From assembly GCA_034189725.1 (NCBI GenBank), contig JAXHUK010000129.1:1-18153 (forward strand): DNA of 18,153 nucleotides, in the 5' to 3' direction. The stretch comes from JAXHUK01 sp034189725. Lineage in GTDB: Bacteria; Chloroflexota; Dehalococcoidia; SZUA-161. The notes below the pieces were generated by a model. It was not told the origin of the DNA. It worked only from the letters and a program-made list of their open reading frames with translations, and made no database searches. Both the position numbers and the translations under genes were made by a program. This document shows positions 7,701 to 14,677 of the stretch, piece by piece. The number at the start of each line of letters is the position of its first letter. Positions within the stretch are counted from its first letter, which is position 1.

Positions 7701-8225
7701 TCTATGGCTACCAAGGAAATCGCCGATTTGATCACCGGTATTCAGAAGGGTGTCGAGGATGCAATTAAGGCAATGGCCGAAGGCAACTCTCAGGTACAAT
7801 CGGGTAACCAGCTCGCCAGCGAGGCCGGTGTAGCTCTCCATTCCATCCTCCAGGCAGCAACGGACGTCAGTAACCAGATCGAGCAGATCTCCGCTGCATC
7901 AGAACAGTTGACTGCCTCCAGCAATGAGATGGTCAAGGTCATCGATGGCGTAAGCAGCATAGTTGAGGAAAATACCGCCGCAACTGAGGAGATGTCCGCC
8001 AACAGCACCGAGGTTACTAAGTCTCTTGAGTCCGTCGCCGGCGTCTCGGAGCAGAACAGTGCCGCAACCCAGGAGATCTCAGCCTCCGCTGAAGAAATGA
8101 GCGCCCAGGTCCAGCAGGTAGTAGCCTCTTCACAGTCGCTTTCTGATATTGCCGCAGAACTGCAAAAATCCGTCGCTTTGTTCAAGCTCAGCGAGAATGG
8201 GAACCTTAAAGTAAACGTGCTCTAA
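4770..8225 (+). CDS. Soluble methyl-accepting chemotaxis protein with five PAS domains (MCP1)
   Basis: The 1151-residue chemoreceptor starts at an ATG with GGAG 7 bases upstream. A Lys/Asn-rich tail (1-68) precedes PAS domains at about 70-182, 195-307, 321-437, 447-565 and 572-686. PAS2-4 are diverged repeats of about 127 residues, with ADMV at the start, a LLGK-x-LPM segment, and a closing strand with DIS. PAS5 differs and carries Cys610, Cys615, Cys624 and Cys629. A tandem HAMP-like region (about 687-785) follows, then the signalling domain to about 1140, whose hairpin tip includes AAQTNLLALNAAIEAARAGE and GRGFAVVADEVRKLAERS. There is no hydrophobic segment, so it should sit in cytoplasmic arrays and sense an internal signal such as redox state or a small ligand. 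It ends without a CheR-tethering pentapeptide. cheW1 follows after 71 bases. Confidence 0.97.
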   Translation: MATRLNGKSGKGKPVQFVEEPSGIKTPQTIEQQNYNKSKKKTSGVEHNMSTVKNKIIENESHLQVNTIRDTDSIINSMADMVVILGNDGKIATFNSAGEKITGYSKTEIVGMTSFEIPFFTADTTGKIGNLLAELPTVGMMSDIELELTAKDGTVIPISCSIALLEGTEGIVVIARDISEHKRLVKEQEDIANFFKGTIDSIGDMVMSMNKDLVVDMTNPATARLLGYTSEELLGKSIFELPMMPQERLASLSTSISEIKQDGNRASEIELIHKNGSLIPFATSIVTMKDDEGNLNGMVVVAKDVSEKNKMLREQEAAASFYGGTINSIADMVITTDKDFVINLVNPATEKLTGYKTELLLGKPVSELPMLAPETRATVGETLGALASGDSLTTESELIHQDGRKLPFAVSIASMTDDDGNSLGIVIIGKDISDIKTLMKEQEESARFFEDTIDNMADMVIATDKDLTISIVNSATKRLTDFTKEELLGKPISELPMLTPETRANMGNTLGDIASEGIRSSESELLHKDGRRIPFSTSIAMMKDEDGNIQGMVIIGKDISDMKKAMSDAQQKVDLLNKIPTPVVAIDRDFNTIFINPAGADAVNQTTESCIGQKCYNLFNAEHCHTDNCQVAKAMREDSIFTADTIARLPSGELPIRYTGAPLKDENGTILGGLEFVLDISKEIQAVDGILGLVEEARDGQLDKRAAVENYEGNFQRIIAGVNNLLEAIVAPITESTDVLESLARNDLSVNVTGDYKGDHAKIKNAINTAIENLSQLVMQLKNNADHMAEASSQLASAAEQAGQATQGIASTSQQVAKGAEEQAQSVNMTTVSMDELSKAIDQIAQGAQEQASGVQQATTIVNQVSAASEQVAANSQSAAAGSRNAAESAHGGADTVNKTIEGMQKIMSAMDDVSHKVTDLGERSNEIGKIVATIDDIAAQTNLLALNAAIEAARAGEQGRGFAVVADEVRKLAERSSMATKEIADLITGIQKGVEDAIKAMAEGNSQVQSGNQLASEAGVALHSILQAATDVSNQIEQISAASEQLTASSNEMVKVIDGVSSIVEENTAATEEMSANSTEVTKSLESVAGVSEQNSAATQEISASAEEMSAQVQQVVASSQSLSDIAAELQKSVALFKLSENGNLKVNVL

Positions 8226-8236
8226 AAATTGTATCA

Positions 8237-8268
8237 TGAGAGGTCAGGGCAATCTGCCTGACCTCTCA
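8237..8268 (+). repeat. Intercistronic hairpin between MCP1 and cheW1
   Basis: TGAGAGGTCAGG (8237-8248) pairs exactly with CCTGACCTCTCA (8257-8268) around an 8-base loop. It lies 11 bases after the MCP1 stop and ends 12 bases before the cheW1 ribosome site. No T tract follows on the plus strand. It could lower readthrough or protect the upstream message rather than fully terminate. Confidence 0.65.
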
Positions 8269-8296
8269 CTGAATTATACAGGGAGGTATGACTCAG

Positions 8297-8785
8297 ATGG
8301 CAGATGTCATTGGCGCTACAGTAGAAGAGAAGCAACTGGTGGTTTTCGACCTGGCCAATGAGGCTTATGGCGTAGATATAAACGCCGTAGATGGCATTAT
8401 CAGGATGCAGGCTATCACCAGGGTCCCCAAGACCCTGGACTTCGTGGAAGGTGTGATCAACCTCAGGGGTGAGATCATCCCTGTTGTGGACATGAGAAAG
8501 AGGTTCAGCCTTACTGACACAAAGGAGACCAGTGACAGCCGCATCGTAATCGTTGACATCAGTAGCCACAAAGTAGGCATGATTGTCGATACGGTCACTG
8601 AGGTTTTGCGCATTACGTCAGACTCAATAGAGCTACCATCGTCTGTAATTACTACTGCCGATTCAACCTACCTCAAAGGAATAGCCAAGGTTGAAGATAG
8701 ACTGATCATCCTGCTCGACCTCGATCATGTGTTCTCCAGTGTGGAGAATGCGTGTATCTCGACGATCAGGGATAACTGTGATTAG
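8297..8785 (+). CDS. cheW: CheW coupling protein (copy 1)
   Basis: This 162-residue single-domain CheW links receptors to the CheA P5 domain. It covers the whole fold: QLVVFDLANEAYGVDI (13-28), GIIRMQAITRVPKT (33-46), then EGVINLRGEIIPVVDMRKRF (51-70) with the conserved NLRG turn at 55-58, and SRIVIVDI, GMIVDTVTEVLRI and GIAKVEDRLIILLDLD toward the end. Two ATGs are possible. The one at 8288 almost touches the GGGAGG site; the one at 8297 leaves about 10 bases and gives MADV, which matches the MADI start of the second CheW, so it is preferred. It pairs with MCP1 upstream, and is very similar to the CheW at 13923 but lacks that protein's C-terminal tail. Confidence 0.96.
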   Translation: MADVIGATVEEKQLVVFDLANEAYGVDINAVDGIIRMQAITRVPKTLDFVEGVINLRGEIIPVVDMRKRFSLTDTKETSDSRIVIVDISSHKVGMIVDTVTEVLRITSDSIELPSSVITTADSTYLKGIAKVEDRLIILLDLDHVFSSVENACISTIRDNCD

Positions 8786-8829
8786 AACCAGTCGCAGCCG
8801 GAGATAGTGTCAAGTTCGGCATAAACTTT

Positions 8830-8879
8830 GTAGAGAGACTGCGGGGGCATGAACACTCATGCCCCCGCAGTCTCTCTAC
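8830..8879. repeat. Perfect 23-bp inverted repeat with 4-base loop after cheW1
   Basis: The arm 8830-8852 (with core CTGCGGGGGCATGA) is the exact reverse complement of 8857-8879, separated by ACAC. The stem is long and GC-rich and begins 45 bases after the cheW1 stop. There is no T tract on either side, so it is not a classic Rho-independent terminator, though it may still end or protect the MCP1-cheW1 transcript. It could also be one copy of a dispersed palindromic element; no second copy is in this window. Confidence 0.85.
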
Positions 8880-8889
8880 ACACCTGGCA

Positions 8890-8912
8890 ATGGTATACTC
8901 AGAACATACCAT
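8890..8912. repeat. Inverted repeat ATGGTAT-N9-ATACCAT
   Basis: Seven-base perfect arms at 8890-8896 and 8906-8912 flank nine bases. The size and symmetry would suit either a dimeric regulator's site or a weak hairpin. It lies over 300 bases upstream of the MCP2 promoter-like element, so a direct role there is doubtful. Confidence 0.3.
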
Positions 8913-9132
8913 CCCCTCGCTAATCCCTCGGCAACACGACATCCTTGTGCCTATTACAACAATCTCACTCCTGACCTCTATGCGCAATTACAGGTTACTC
9001 AAACGTATTAAATCAAGACTTACGATTGAGCTGTTACCTTACAATAATCTGTACTACATTTGTCCTTTTCGGTCTCCATGATGTTACTATCATCGCACAC
9101 TAAATATACACAATGGTGATTGGTTCGAACAG

Positions 9133-9166
9133 TGTAGCATGGTAATGTTTGATGCAAGATGCTACA
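9133..9166. repeat. Inverted repeat TGTAGCAT-N18-ATGCTACA
   Basis: Eight-base perfect arms at 9133-9140 and 9159-9166 flank 18 bases. It sits about 120 bases upstream of the candidate -10 box of MCP2, a position possible for an activator site. No equivalent is seen before MCP1. It may also be chance. Confidence 0.3.
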
Positions 9167-9218
9167 TACTAATGCAGAATATGACAAACTCAAAGGTTTA
9201 AGCATCAAGAACGCAACG

Positions 9219-9313
9219 ATATCGACCATCAATCAGTACTATTGTCATACAAATTTAAACAGACAGGCGATAGTCAACATACCACATACAATGGTAATTT
9301 AAAGTAAGTTTTT
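9219..9313 (+). promoter_or_regulatory. Promoter-like element upstream of MCP2 (copy B)
   Basis: This is the counterpart of 4411-4505, of equal length and with the same ordered blocks (ATATCG, AGTACTATT, ATACA, TTTAAACA, GGCGATAG, TAAAGTAAG then T). The candidate -10 is TACAAT (9287-9292), at the same offset from ATATCG as TATAAC in copy A; the -35 region (CAGGCG, 9264-9269, spacer 17) is weak. Transcription from about 9299 would leave a leader of about 215 bases. Confidence 0.5.
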
Positions 9314-9441
9314 GAGTAGAAACTGCAAATGTCGATATTTAACAAACAGAAAAACAGAATTCGCTTAGTCCGAAACGTGTATCTTGCAGGTCTACCTATA
9401 GGGAATAACCGGCTTTTCATGAATAACGTAATAGAAAGATT

Positions 9442-9462
9442 AGAGCGCCCGCGTGGGGCTCT
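9442..9462 (+). repeat. Hairpin in the MCP2 leader
   Basis: AGAGC-g-CCC pairs with GGGGCTCT around GCGT or a similar small loop, with one bulged G. Flanking AACGT (9424-9428) and ACGTT (9469-9473) could extend it into a longer stem. It ends about 50 bases before the MCP2 start and has no T tract, so it may affect message stability or translation rather than termination. Confidence 0.4.
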
Positions 9463-9514
9463 GATATAACGTTAAAACCTAGGGAAAATAAATTTTTTAG
9501 GGGGTGAAAAGACC

Positions 9515-12500
9515 ATGGCTACAAAAGCCATAAGCAAACCAAAAAACGGTAAAACGACCCAAGGTATCCACGAAACTACGGAGATGGAAAATCCCGGGAT
9601 GAGTATGACTCAAAGACACGGCAACTCAAAAACGAAATCAGCAGGATCCGAGCTAGGCAAGGGGCAAGCAAACAACGGAAAAAACGGGAGTGCACGGCAG
9701 GGGAAACGTGATTCGAATGGGTATACCGAGAGCATCATAAACAGCATGGCAGATGTGGTAGTTATCACTGATGAAAACTTCGTTATGCATATTACCAACC
9801 CTGCTGTTGAGAGACTTCTGGGGTATACGGCAGAGGATATAGTTGGCAAACCCCTGGTAGAACTGCCCATGCTTCCACCAGAAATTCGCTCTACGCTTGG
9901 TGATCGTCTCGCAGACATCGTTAAAGAAGGAATACGTATTAGCGAAATTGATCTCGTACACAATGATGGCCGCAGATTGCCATTCTCCCTCTCAATTGGA
10001 ATCATGAATGATGATGATGGTAACGTTCTGGGAACGGTGATTATCGGAAGGGATACTAGTGAAAGCAAACAGTCAGAGGAATTGCGCCAGGCTAAGGCAT
10101 TCTCAGATTCCATACTGCAAAGCATGCCCAATATGTTGATTATCATGGGCGCTGATAAAACAATCAGTTACGTCAATGATGAGTTCGCCAGATTCGTCGG
10201 TCGGGAGCTCGACGACCTCATAGGTATGTCTATGGAGTCACTCGTCGGAGAACTCAACCTCCTCGCACCGGAATCAATACCGATCATTATCGAGCGAGTC
10301 AACAGGCGTATGGAAACCGGCGAAGCGCTTATGGATGTGGAATTGGACATAGTAAATGCCAACGGTAACATTGTCCCAGCCATGTACTCAGCAACAGGAA
10401 TAAAGGACGCTCATGGTGAAGTGATGGGCGAGGTAGTCATCATCACTGACGTCACGGAGCGCAAGCAAACAGAATCGAAACTGCTGGAGGAGAAGGCGTT
10501 CACCGATTCCATATTGCACAGTATGCCCGATATGTTGATTATCATGGGTGCCGATAAATCACTCAGCTACGCCAATGATGAGTTCGCCAGATTCGTCGGT
10601 CGGGATGCAAACGACCTCATAGGTATGTCCATGGAATCACTCCTTGGAGAGTTAAATTTCCTCACCCCGGAATCAATTCCCATCATTATCGAGCGAGTCA
10701 ACAGGCGCATGGAAACCGGCGAAGCACTCATTGGTGTAGAACTGGAGATGCTCAACTCAAAGGGTGAACGAGTACCGGTTACCTACTCCGCTTCGGGAAT
10801 AAAAGGCCTCAATGATGAAGTGATGGGCGAGGTCGTTATCATCACTGACGTCACGGAGCGCAAGCAAGCAGAATCGAAATTGCTGGAGGAGAAGGCGTTC
10901 ACCGATTCCATACTGCACAGTATGCCCAATATGATGTTCATCTTGAGTACCGATAAATCAATCAGCTATGCGAACGATGAGTTCGCCAGATTCGTCGGTC
11001 GGGATGTAAACGACCTCGTGGGTATGTCTATGGAATCACTCCTCGGAGAGTTAAATTTCCTCACCCCGGAATCAATTCCCATCATTATGGAGCGATCCAG
11101 CAGGCGCATGGAAACCGGTGAGGCAATTGCTGACGTAGAATTGGAGATGCTCAACTCAAAAGGCGAACGAGTACCGGTTACCTACTCCGCTTCGGGAATA
11201 AAAGGTGCCGATGGCGAAGTGATGGGCGAGGTTGTCATTATCAGTGACGTCACGGAGCGCAAGCGAGCAGAATCGAAATTACTGAATGAGAAGGCGTTTA
11301 CCGATTCCATACTGCACAGCATGCCCAATATGATGTTCATCTTGAATAACGATAAATCAATCAGCTATGCGAACGATGAGTTCGCCAGATTCGTCGGTCG
11401 GGATGTAAACGACCTCCTGGGTATGTCTATGGAATCACTCCTCGGAGAGTTGAATTTCATCACACCTGAATCAATTCCCATCATTATGGAGCGATCCAGC
11501 AGGCGCATGGAAACCGGTGAGGCAATTGCTGACGTGGAATTGGAAATGCTCAACTCAAAAGGCGAACGAGTACCGGTTACCTACTCCGCTTCGGGAATAA
11601 AAGGTGCCGATGGCGAAGTGATGGGCGAGGTTGTCATTATCAGTGACGTCACGGAGCGCAAGCAAGCAGAATCGAAATTACTGGAAGAGAAGGCGTTTAC
11701 CGATTCCATACTGCACAGCATGCCCAATATGATGTTCATCTTGAATAACGATAAAGCGCTCAGTTACGCGAATGATGAGTTCGCCAGATTCGTCGGTCGG
11801 GATGCAATTGACCTCGTAGGTATGTCCATGGAATCACTCCTTGGAGAATTGAATTTCATCACACCTGAATCAATTCCCATCATTATGGAGCGATCCAGCA
11901 GGCGCATGGAAACCGGTGAGGCAATTAGCGGTGTGGAACTGGAAATGCTCAACGAAAAAGGCGAACGGGTACCGGTTACCTACTCCGCTTCAGGAATAAA
12001 TGGCCTCAATGGTGAGGTGATGGGCGAGGTGGTCATCATCTGCGACATCACGGAGGAGAAGAGATTAGCCAAGGAACAGGATAAAGCATACCGATTCTTT
12101 GAAGGAACCGTTAACAACATTGCGGATATGGTAATCGCGACCGATCAGGATCTCGTGATAAAAACGGCCAATCTCGCAACAGAGAGGCTCACCGGTTTCA
12201 ACACAGAGGAACTGTTAGGCAAATCGTTATCGGAGTTGCCAATACTGCCTCCAGAAACACGCAGTAGTATGGACAGCATGCTGGATACTATTATCCAGCA
12301 GGGAATGCTCAATGTCGAAGCAAAACTCCTTCACAAGGATGGGCGAAAAATAAAATTCAATACATCTATCTCAGCGATGAAAGATGATGATGGGAATGCA
12401 CTCGGCTTGGTTATCCTCGCTGGAGACATGAGCAAAGAGATTAACGCCATGCATGGCATAATTGAACTCACACGTAAAGCAGCTGAGGGCGATCTCAATG

Positions 12501-13840
12501 CCCGAGCCAACGTTGAAGATTACGAAGGAAGCTTTAAAAAGATTATCGCCGAAGTCAACGGACTTATCGATGCAGTTTCATCGCCGATCACCGAGTCCAT
12601 TTCCATTCTGGAAAGACTGGCGAATAATGATTTGTCTGTTCATGTAACCGGAGACTATCAGGGAGACCATGCTAAGATCAAGAACGCCGTCAATACCGCT
12701 ATCGATAATTTGCGAGAACTGGTCTCGCATATCAAAAACAATGCGGATGGTGTTACCGATGCAAGCAACCAGCTTGCCTCCGCTGCAGATCAGGCAGGGC
12801 AGGCCACGCAGGGAATAGCCAATACGAGTCAACAGGTTGCCAAGGGTGCCGAAGACCAAACCCGGGGCATTCAAATCACCAAAGAATCGATGGAACAACT
12901 GGCCAAAGCTATCGATCAGATCACTCAGGGTGCCCAGGAGCAGACAAAGGGAATACAGGCGACATCAAACGTTGTTAATGAAGTATCGTCGGCATCAGAG
13001 CAAGTTGCGAATAATGCTCAGTCTGCCTCCATTGGTTCAGCGGAAGCTGCCGATATTGCCCAGCAAGGCTCGGCGACAGTGGGCAAGACGATAGAAGGCA
13101 TGCAAAAAATCGGTGACGCGATGGAAGCCGTTTCTCTAAGAATCACTGATCTTGGTGACCGCTCTAACGAAATCGGCAAGATCGTGGCCACTATCGACGA
13201 TATCGCAGCTCAGACCAACCTTCTGGCCCTGAATGCCGCGATTGAGGCAGCAAGAGCAGGAGAGCAAGGCCGTGGATTCGCTGTCGTTGCTGACGAGGTG
13301 AGAAAGCTAGCCGAGCGCTCTTCAATGGCAACTAAAGAAATTGCTGACCTGATCACTGGAATTCAGAAAAGCGTCCGTGAGGCTATAACAGCCATGGATG
13401 AAGGGACCATGCAGGTGCATCACGGTAATCAGCTTGCGGGTGAAGCTGGCGAGGCTTTAGAGTTAATCCTTAAGTCAACAGTGGAGGTCAGATCCCAAAT
13501 CGAACAAATATCGGCGGCTTCTGAGCAGTTGAATGCTTCAAGCAATGAAATGGTCAAAGCCATAGATGGAGTCAGCAGCATTGTGGAACAAAATATGGCA
13601 GCAACTGAGCAGATGTCAGCGAACAGTTCAGAAATGTCAAACTCTATAGAAACTGTTGCCGGCATTTCGGAGGAGAATAGCGCAGCGACCCAGGAGATAT
13701 CAGCGAGCGCCGAAGAAATGAGTGCCCAGGTGGAGCAGGTGGTAGCGTCATCACAGTCACTGTTTGATATGGCACAAGGGTTACAGAATGCGGTATCAAG
13801 GTTCAACATAAACAGTAATGGCGTTAAAGAAGAAGCATAG
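9515..13840 (+). CDS. Soluble methyl-accepting chemotaxis protein with seven PAS domains (MCP2)
   Basis: The 1441-residue chemoreceptor starts at an ATG preceded by AGGGGGTG at about 8 bases. A polar tail (1-68) leads to PAS1 (about 71-190), then five near-identical 133-residue PAS repeats (194-858) beginning KAF-x-DSIL and carrying SYANDEFARFVGRD and ESIPIIMERSSRRMETGE. A seventh PAS (about 860-970) resembles the PAS type of MCP1 (ADMVIATDQDL, ELLGKSLSELPIL). A tandem HAMP-like region (about 975-1075) and the signalling domain (about 1080-1425) follow, with a tip near residue 1230 nearly identical to that of MCP1, so both should fit the same CheA/CheW array. There is no membrane segment. The repeats have no conserved Cys or His that would point to haem or metal. 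It lacks the Cys-rich PAS of MCP1 and ends without a tethering pentapeptide. Confidence 0.97.
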   Translation: MATKAISKPKNGKTTQGIHETTEMENPGMSMTQRHGNSKTKSAGSELGKGQANNGKNGSARQGKRDSNGYTESIINSMADVVVITDENFVMHITNPAVERLLGYTAEDIVGKPLVELPMLPPEIRSTLGDRLADIVKEGIRISEIDLVHNDGRRLPFSLSIGIMNDDDGNVLGTVIIGRDTSESKQSEELRQAKAFSDSILQSMPNMLIIMGADKTISYVNDEFARFVGRELDDLIGMSMESLVGELNLLAPESIPIIIERVNRRMETGEALMDVELDIVNANGNIVPAMYSATGIKDAHGEVMGEVVIITDVTERKQTESKLLEEKAFTDSILHSMPDMLIIMGADKSLSYANDEFARFVGRDANDLIGMSMESLLGELNFLTPESIPIIIERVNRRMETGEALIGVELEMLNSKGERVPVTYSASGIKGLNDEVMGEVVIITDVTERKQAESKLLEEKAFTDSILHSMPNMMFILSTDKSISYANDEFARFVGRDVNDLVGMSMESLLGELNFLTPESIPIIMERSSRRMETGEAIADVELEMLNSKGERVPVTYSASGIKGADGEVMGEVVIISDVTERKRAESKLLNEKAFTDSILHSMPNMMFILNNDKSISYANDEFARFVGRDVNDLLGMSMESLLGELNFITPESIPIIMERSSRRMETGEAIADVELEMLNSKGERVPVTYSASGIKGADGEVMGEVVIISDVTERKQAESKLLEEKAFTDSILHSMPNMMFILNNDKALSYANDEFARFVGRDAIDLVGMSMESLLGELNFITPESIPIIMERSSRRMETGEAISGVELEMLNEKGERVPVTYSASGINGLNGEVMGEVVIICDITEEKRLAKEQDKAYRFFEGTVNNIADMVIATDQDLVIKTANLATERLTGFNTEELLGKSLSELPILPPETRSSMDSMLDTIIQQGMLNVEAKLLHKDGRKIKFNTSISAMKDDDGNALGLVILAGDMSKEINAMHGIIELTRKAAEGDLNARANVEDYEGSFKKIIAEVNGLIDAVSSPITESISILERLANNDLSVHVTGDYQGDHAKIKNAVNTAIDNLRELVSHIKNNADGVTDASNQLASAADQAGQATQGIANTSQQVAKGAEDQTRGIQITKESMEQLAKAIDQITQGAQEQTKGIQATSNVVNEVSSASEQVANNAQSASIGSAEAADIAQQGSATVGKTIEGMQKIGDAMEAVSLRITDLGDRSNEIGKIVATIDDIAAQTNLLALNAAIEAARAGEQGRGFAVVADEVRKLAERSSMATKEIADLITGIQKSVREAITAMDEGTMQVHHGNQLAGEAGEALELILKSTVEVRSQIEQISAASEQLNASSNEMVKAIDGVSSIVEQNMAATEQMSANSSEMSNSIETVAGISEENSAATQEISASAEEMSAQVEQVVASSQSLFDMAQGLQNAVSRFNINSNGVKEEA
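10094..12088 (+). repeat. Five tandem 399-bp repeats encoding PAS domains
   Basis: Units run 10094-10492, 10493-10891, 10892-11290, 11291-11689 and 11690-12088, each exactly 399 bases (133 codons), so the frame is kept. Long stretches are identical at the nucleotide level between units, including silent positions, for example around GATGAGTTCGCCAGATTCGT in every unit. Units 3 and 4 look closest, and unit 1 and the ends of unit 5 are most diverged. This points to recent in-frame amplification or ongoing gene conversion. Such an array is also prone to copy-number change and misassembly. Confidence 0.95.
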
Positions 13841-13922
13841 ACTTACTACACAAGTGAATCCATGTGCTCGCCCGAAGCTTGATCTGGCTGGGCTGAATAT
13901 TGAACAAGGAGGTATGGATGGA

Positions 13923-14528
13923 ATGGCAGATATTAAGAGTAACACCCAGGAAGAGCGTCAACTGGTAGTATTCGATCTGGCAAATGAGTCTTACGGAGTA
14001 GACATACACGCTGTCCAAGGAATTATCCGTATGCAAGCAATTACAAAGATGCCGAAGACTCCAGACTTTGTGGAGGGTGTCATCAACCTGAGAGGTAAGG
14101 TAATCCCCATAGTAGATATGAGGAAGAGATTCGACCTTGTCGTAAAAGAGGAGACCAAGGACAGCCGTATAGTAGTGGTAGATATCGGAGGGCAAGAGGT
14201 AGGCATAATAGTTGATGCAGTAACTGAGGTGCTGCGCATAACTAACGACTCCATAGAGCCACCGTCTTCAGTAATCACCAGCACCGATTCAGCTTATCTT
14301 ATGGGAATCGCCAAGGTCGAGGACAGACTGATCATACTGATGGACCTGGAGAATGTACTCTCTCATGCAGAGAAAGGCACCATCACGACGACTCAAACCG
14401 AGATGGAGGAATCGCTGCCAGAGCACACGGCTACTCTCGTTACACCCTCTCAGCCGGAAACAAATACAGAGTTGGTGAAACCCAAGAAGACTACAAAGAG
14501 TGCAGCTCTCGCCGGAATAAAGGACTGA
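13923..14528 (+). CDS. cheW: CheW coupling protein (copy 2) with C-terminal tail
   Basis: This 201-residue CheW aligns over about 150 residues with the copy at 8297 (QLVVFDLANESYGVDI, EGVINLRGKVIPIVDMRKRF, GIAKVEDRLIILMDLE). The NLRG turn is at 55-58. Residues about 151-201 form an extra polar tail rich in Thr, Glu and Pro, ending in a Lys-rich stretch and SAALAGIKD; it is absent from CheW1 and from typical CheWs. As in CheW1, AAGGAGGT abuts a first ATG (13914) and a second ATG nine bases on (13923) gives MADI; the latter is chosen. An upstream start at 13818 would overlap MCP2 and add unlike sequence. It follows MCP2 and should couple receptors to CheA, whose gene is next. Confidence 0.96.
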   Translation: MADIKSNTQEERQLVVFDLANESYGVDIHAVQGIIRMQAITKMPKTPDFVEGVINLRGKVIPIVDMRKRFDLVVKEETKDSRIVVVDIGGQEVGIIVDAVTEVLRITNDSIEPPSSVITSTDSAYLMGIAKVEDRLIILMDLENVLSHAEKGTITTTQTEMEESLPEHTATLVTPSQPETNTELVKPKKTTKSAALAGIKD

Positions 14529-14552
14529 TAAGACGCATCACACAAAAAAAAG

Positions 14553-14627
14553 CGGGAACAGGGAGCAGCAATCAATTACGATATCTGACAGACACCACCT
14601 TGTAGTTGATTGTTGCCCCTAATCCCG
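14553..14627 (+). repeat. Long imperfect inverted repeat between cheW2 and cheA
   Basis: CGGGAacAGGGaGCAgCAATCAAtTAC (arms from 14553) pairs with GTAgTTGATTGtTGCcCCTaaTCCCG (to 14627) with a few mismatches, around about 20 bases. It would fold into a sizeable stem in the message 25 bases after the cheW2 stop. There is no T tract. It may set the ratio of receptor/CheW to CheA by slowing polymerase or stabilising the upstream RNA. Confidence 0.6.
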
Positions 14628-14677
14628 TATTGCTAAACGTTTACCAGACAAACTACGAATAGAAAAGGGATACTGTA

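Larger units (their letters stand above)
8786..9514. other. Gene-free region between cheW1 and MCP2
   Basis: No credible gene lies in these 729 bases. They hold a perfect 23-bp hairpin (8830-8879), two inverted repeats (8890-8912 and 9133-9166), a promoter-like element shared with the MCP1 upstream region (9219-9313) and a small leader hairpin (9442-9462). The rest (about 8915-9130) is AT-rich with nothing I recognise. Confidence 0.5.

Noticed and set aside
9115..9140. GGTTCGAAC resembling a tRNA T-loop
   Set aside because: No acceptor stem, D arm or anticodon arm can be folded around it.
10567..11952. Repeated 62-codon antisense frames spaced 399 bases
   Set aside because: They recur only because the PAS-coding unit repeats. 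They are shadows of the tandem array.
13818..13922. N-terminal extension of CheW2 from the ATG at 13818
   Set aside because: It overlaps the MCP2 end, adds sequence unlike any CheW, and the AAGGAGGT site lies just before the internal ATGs.
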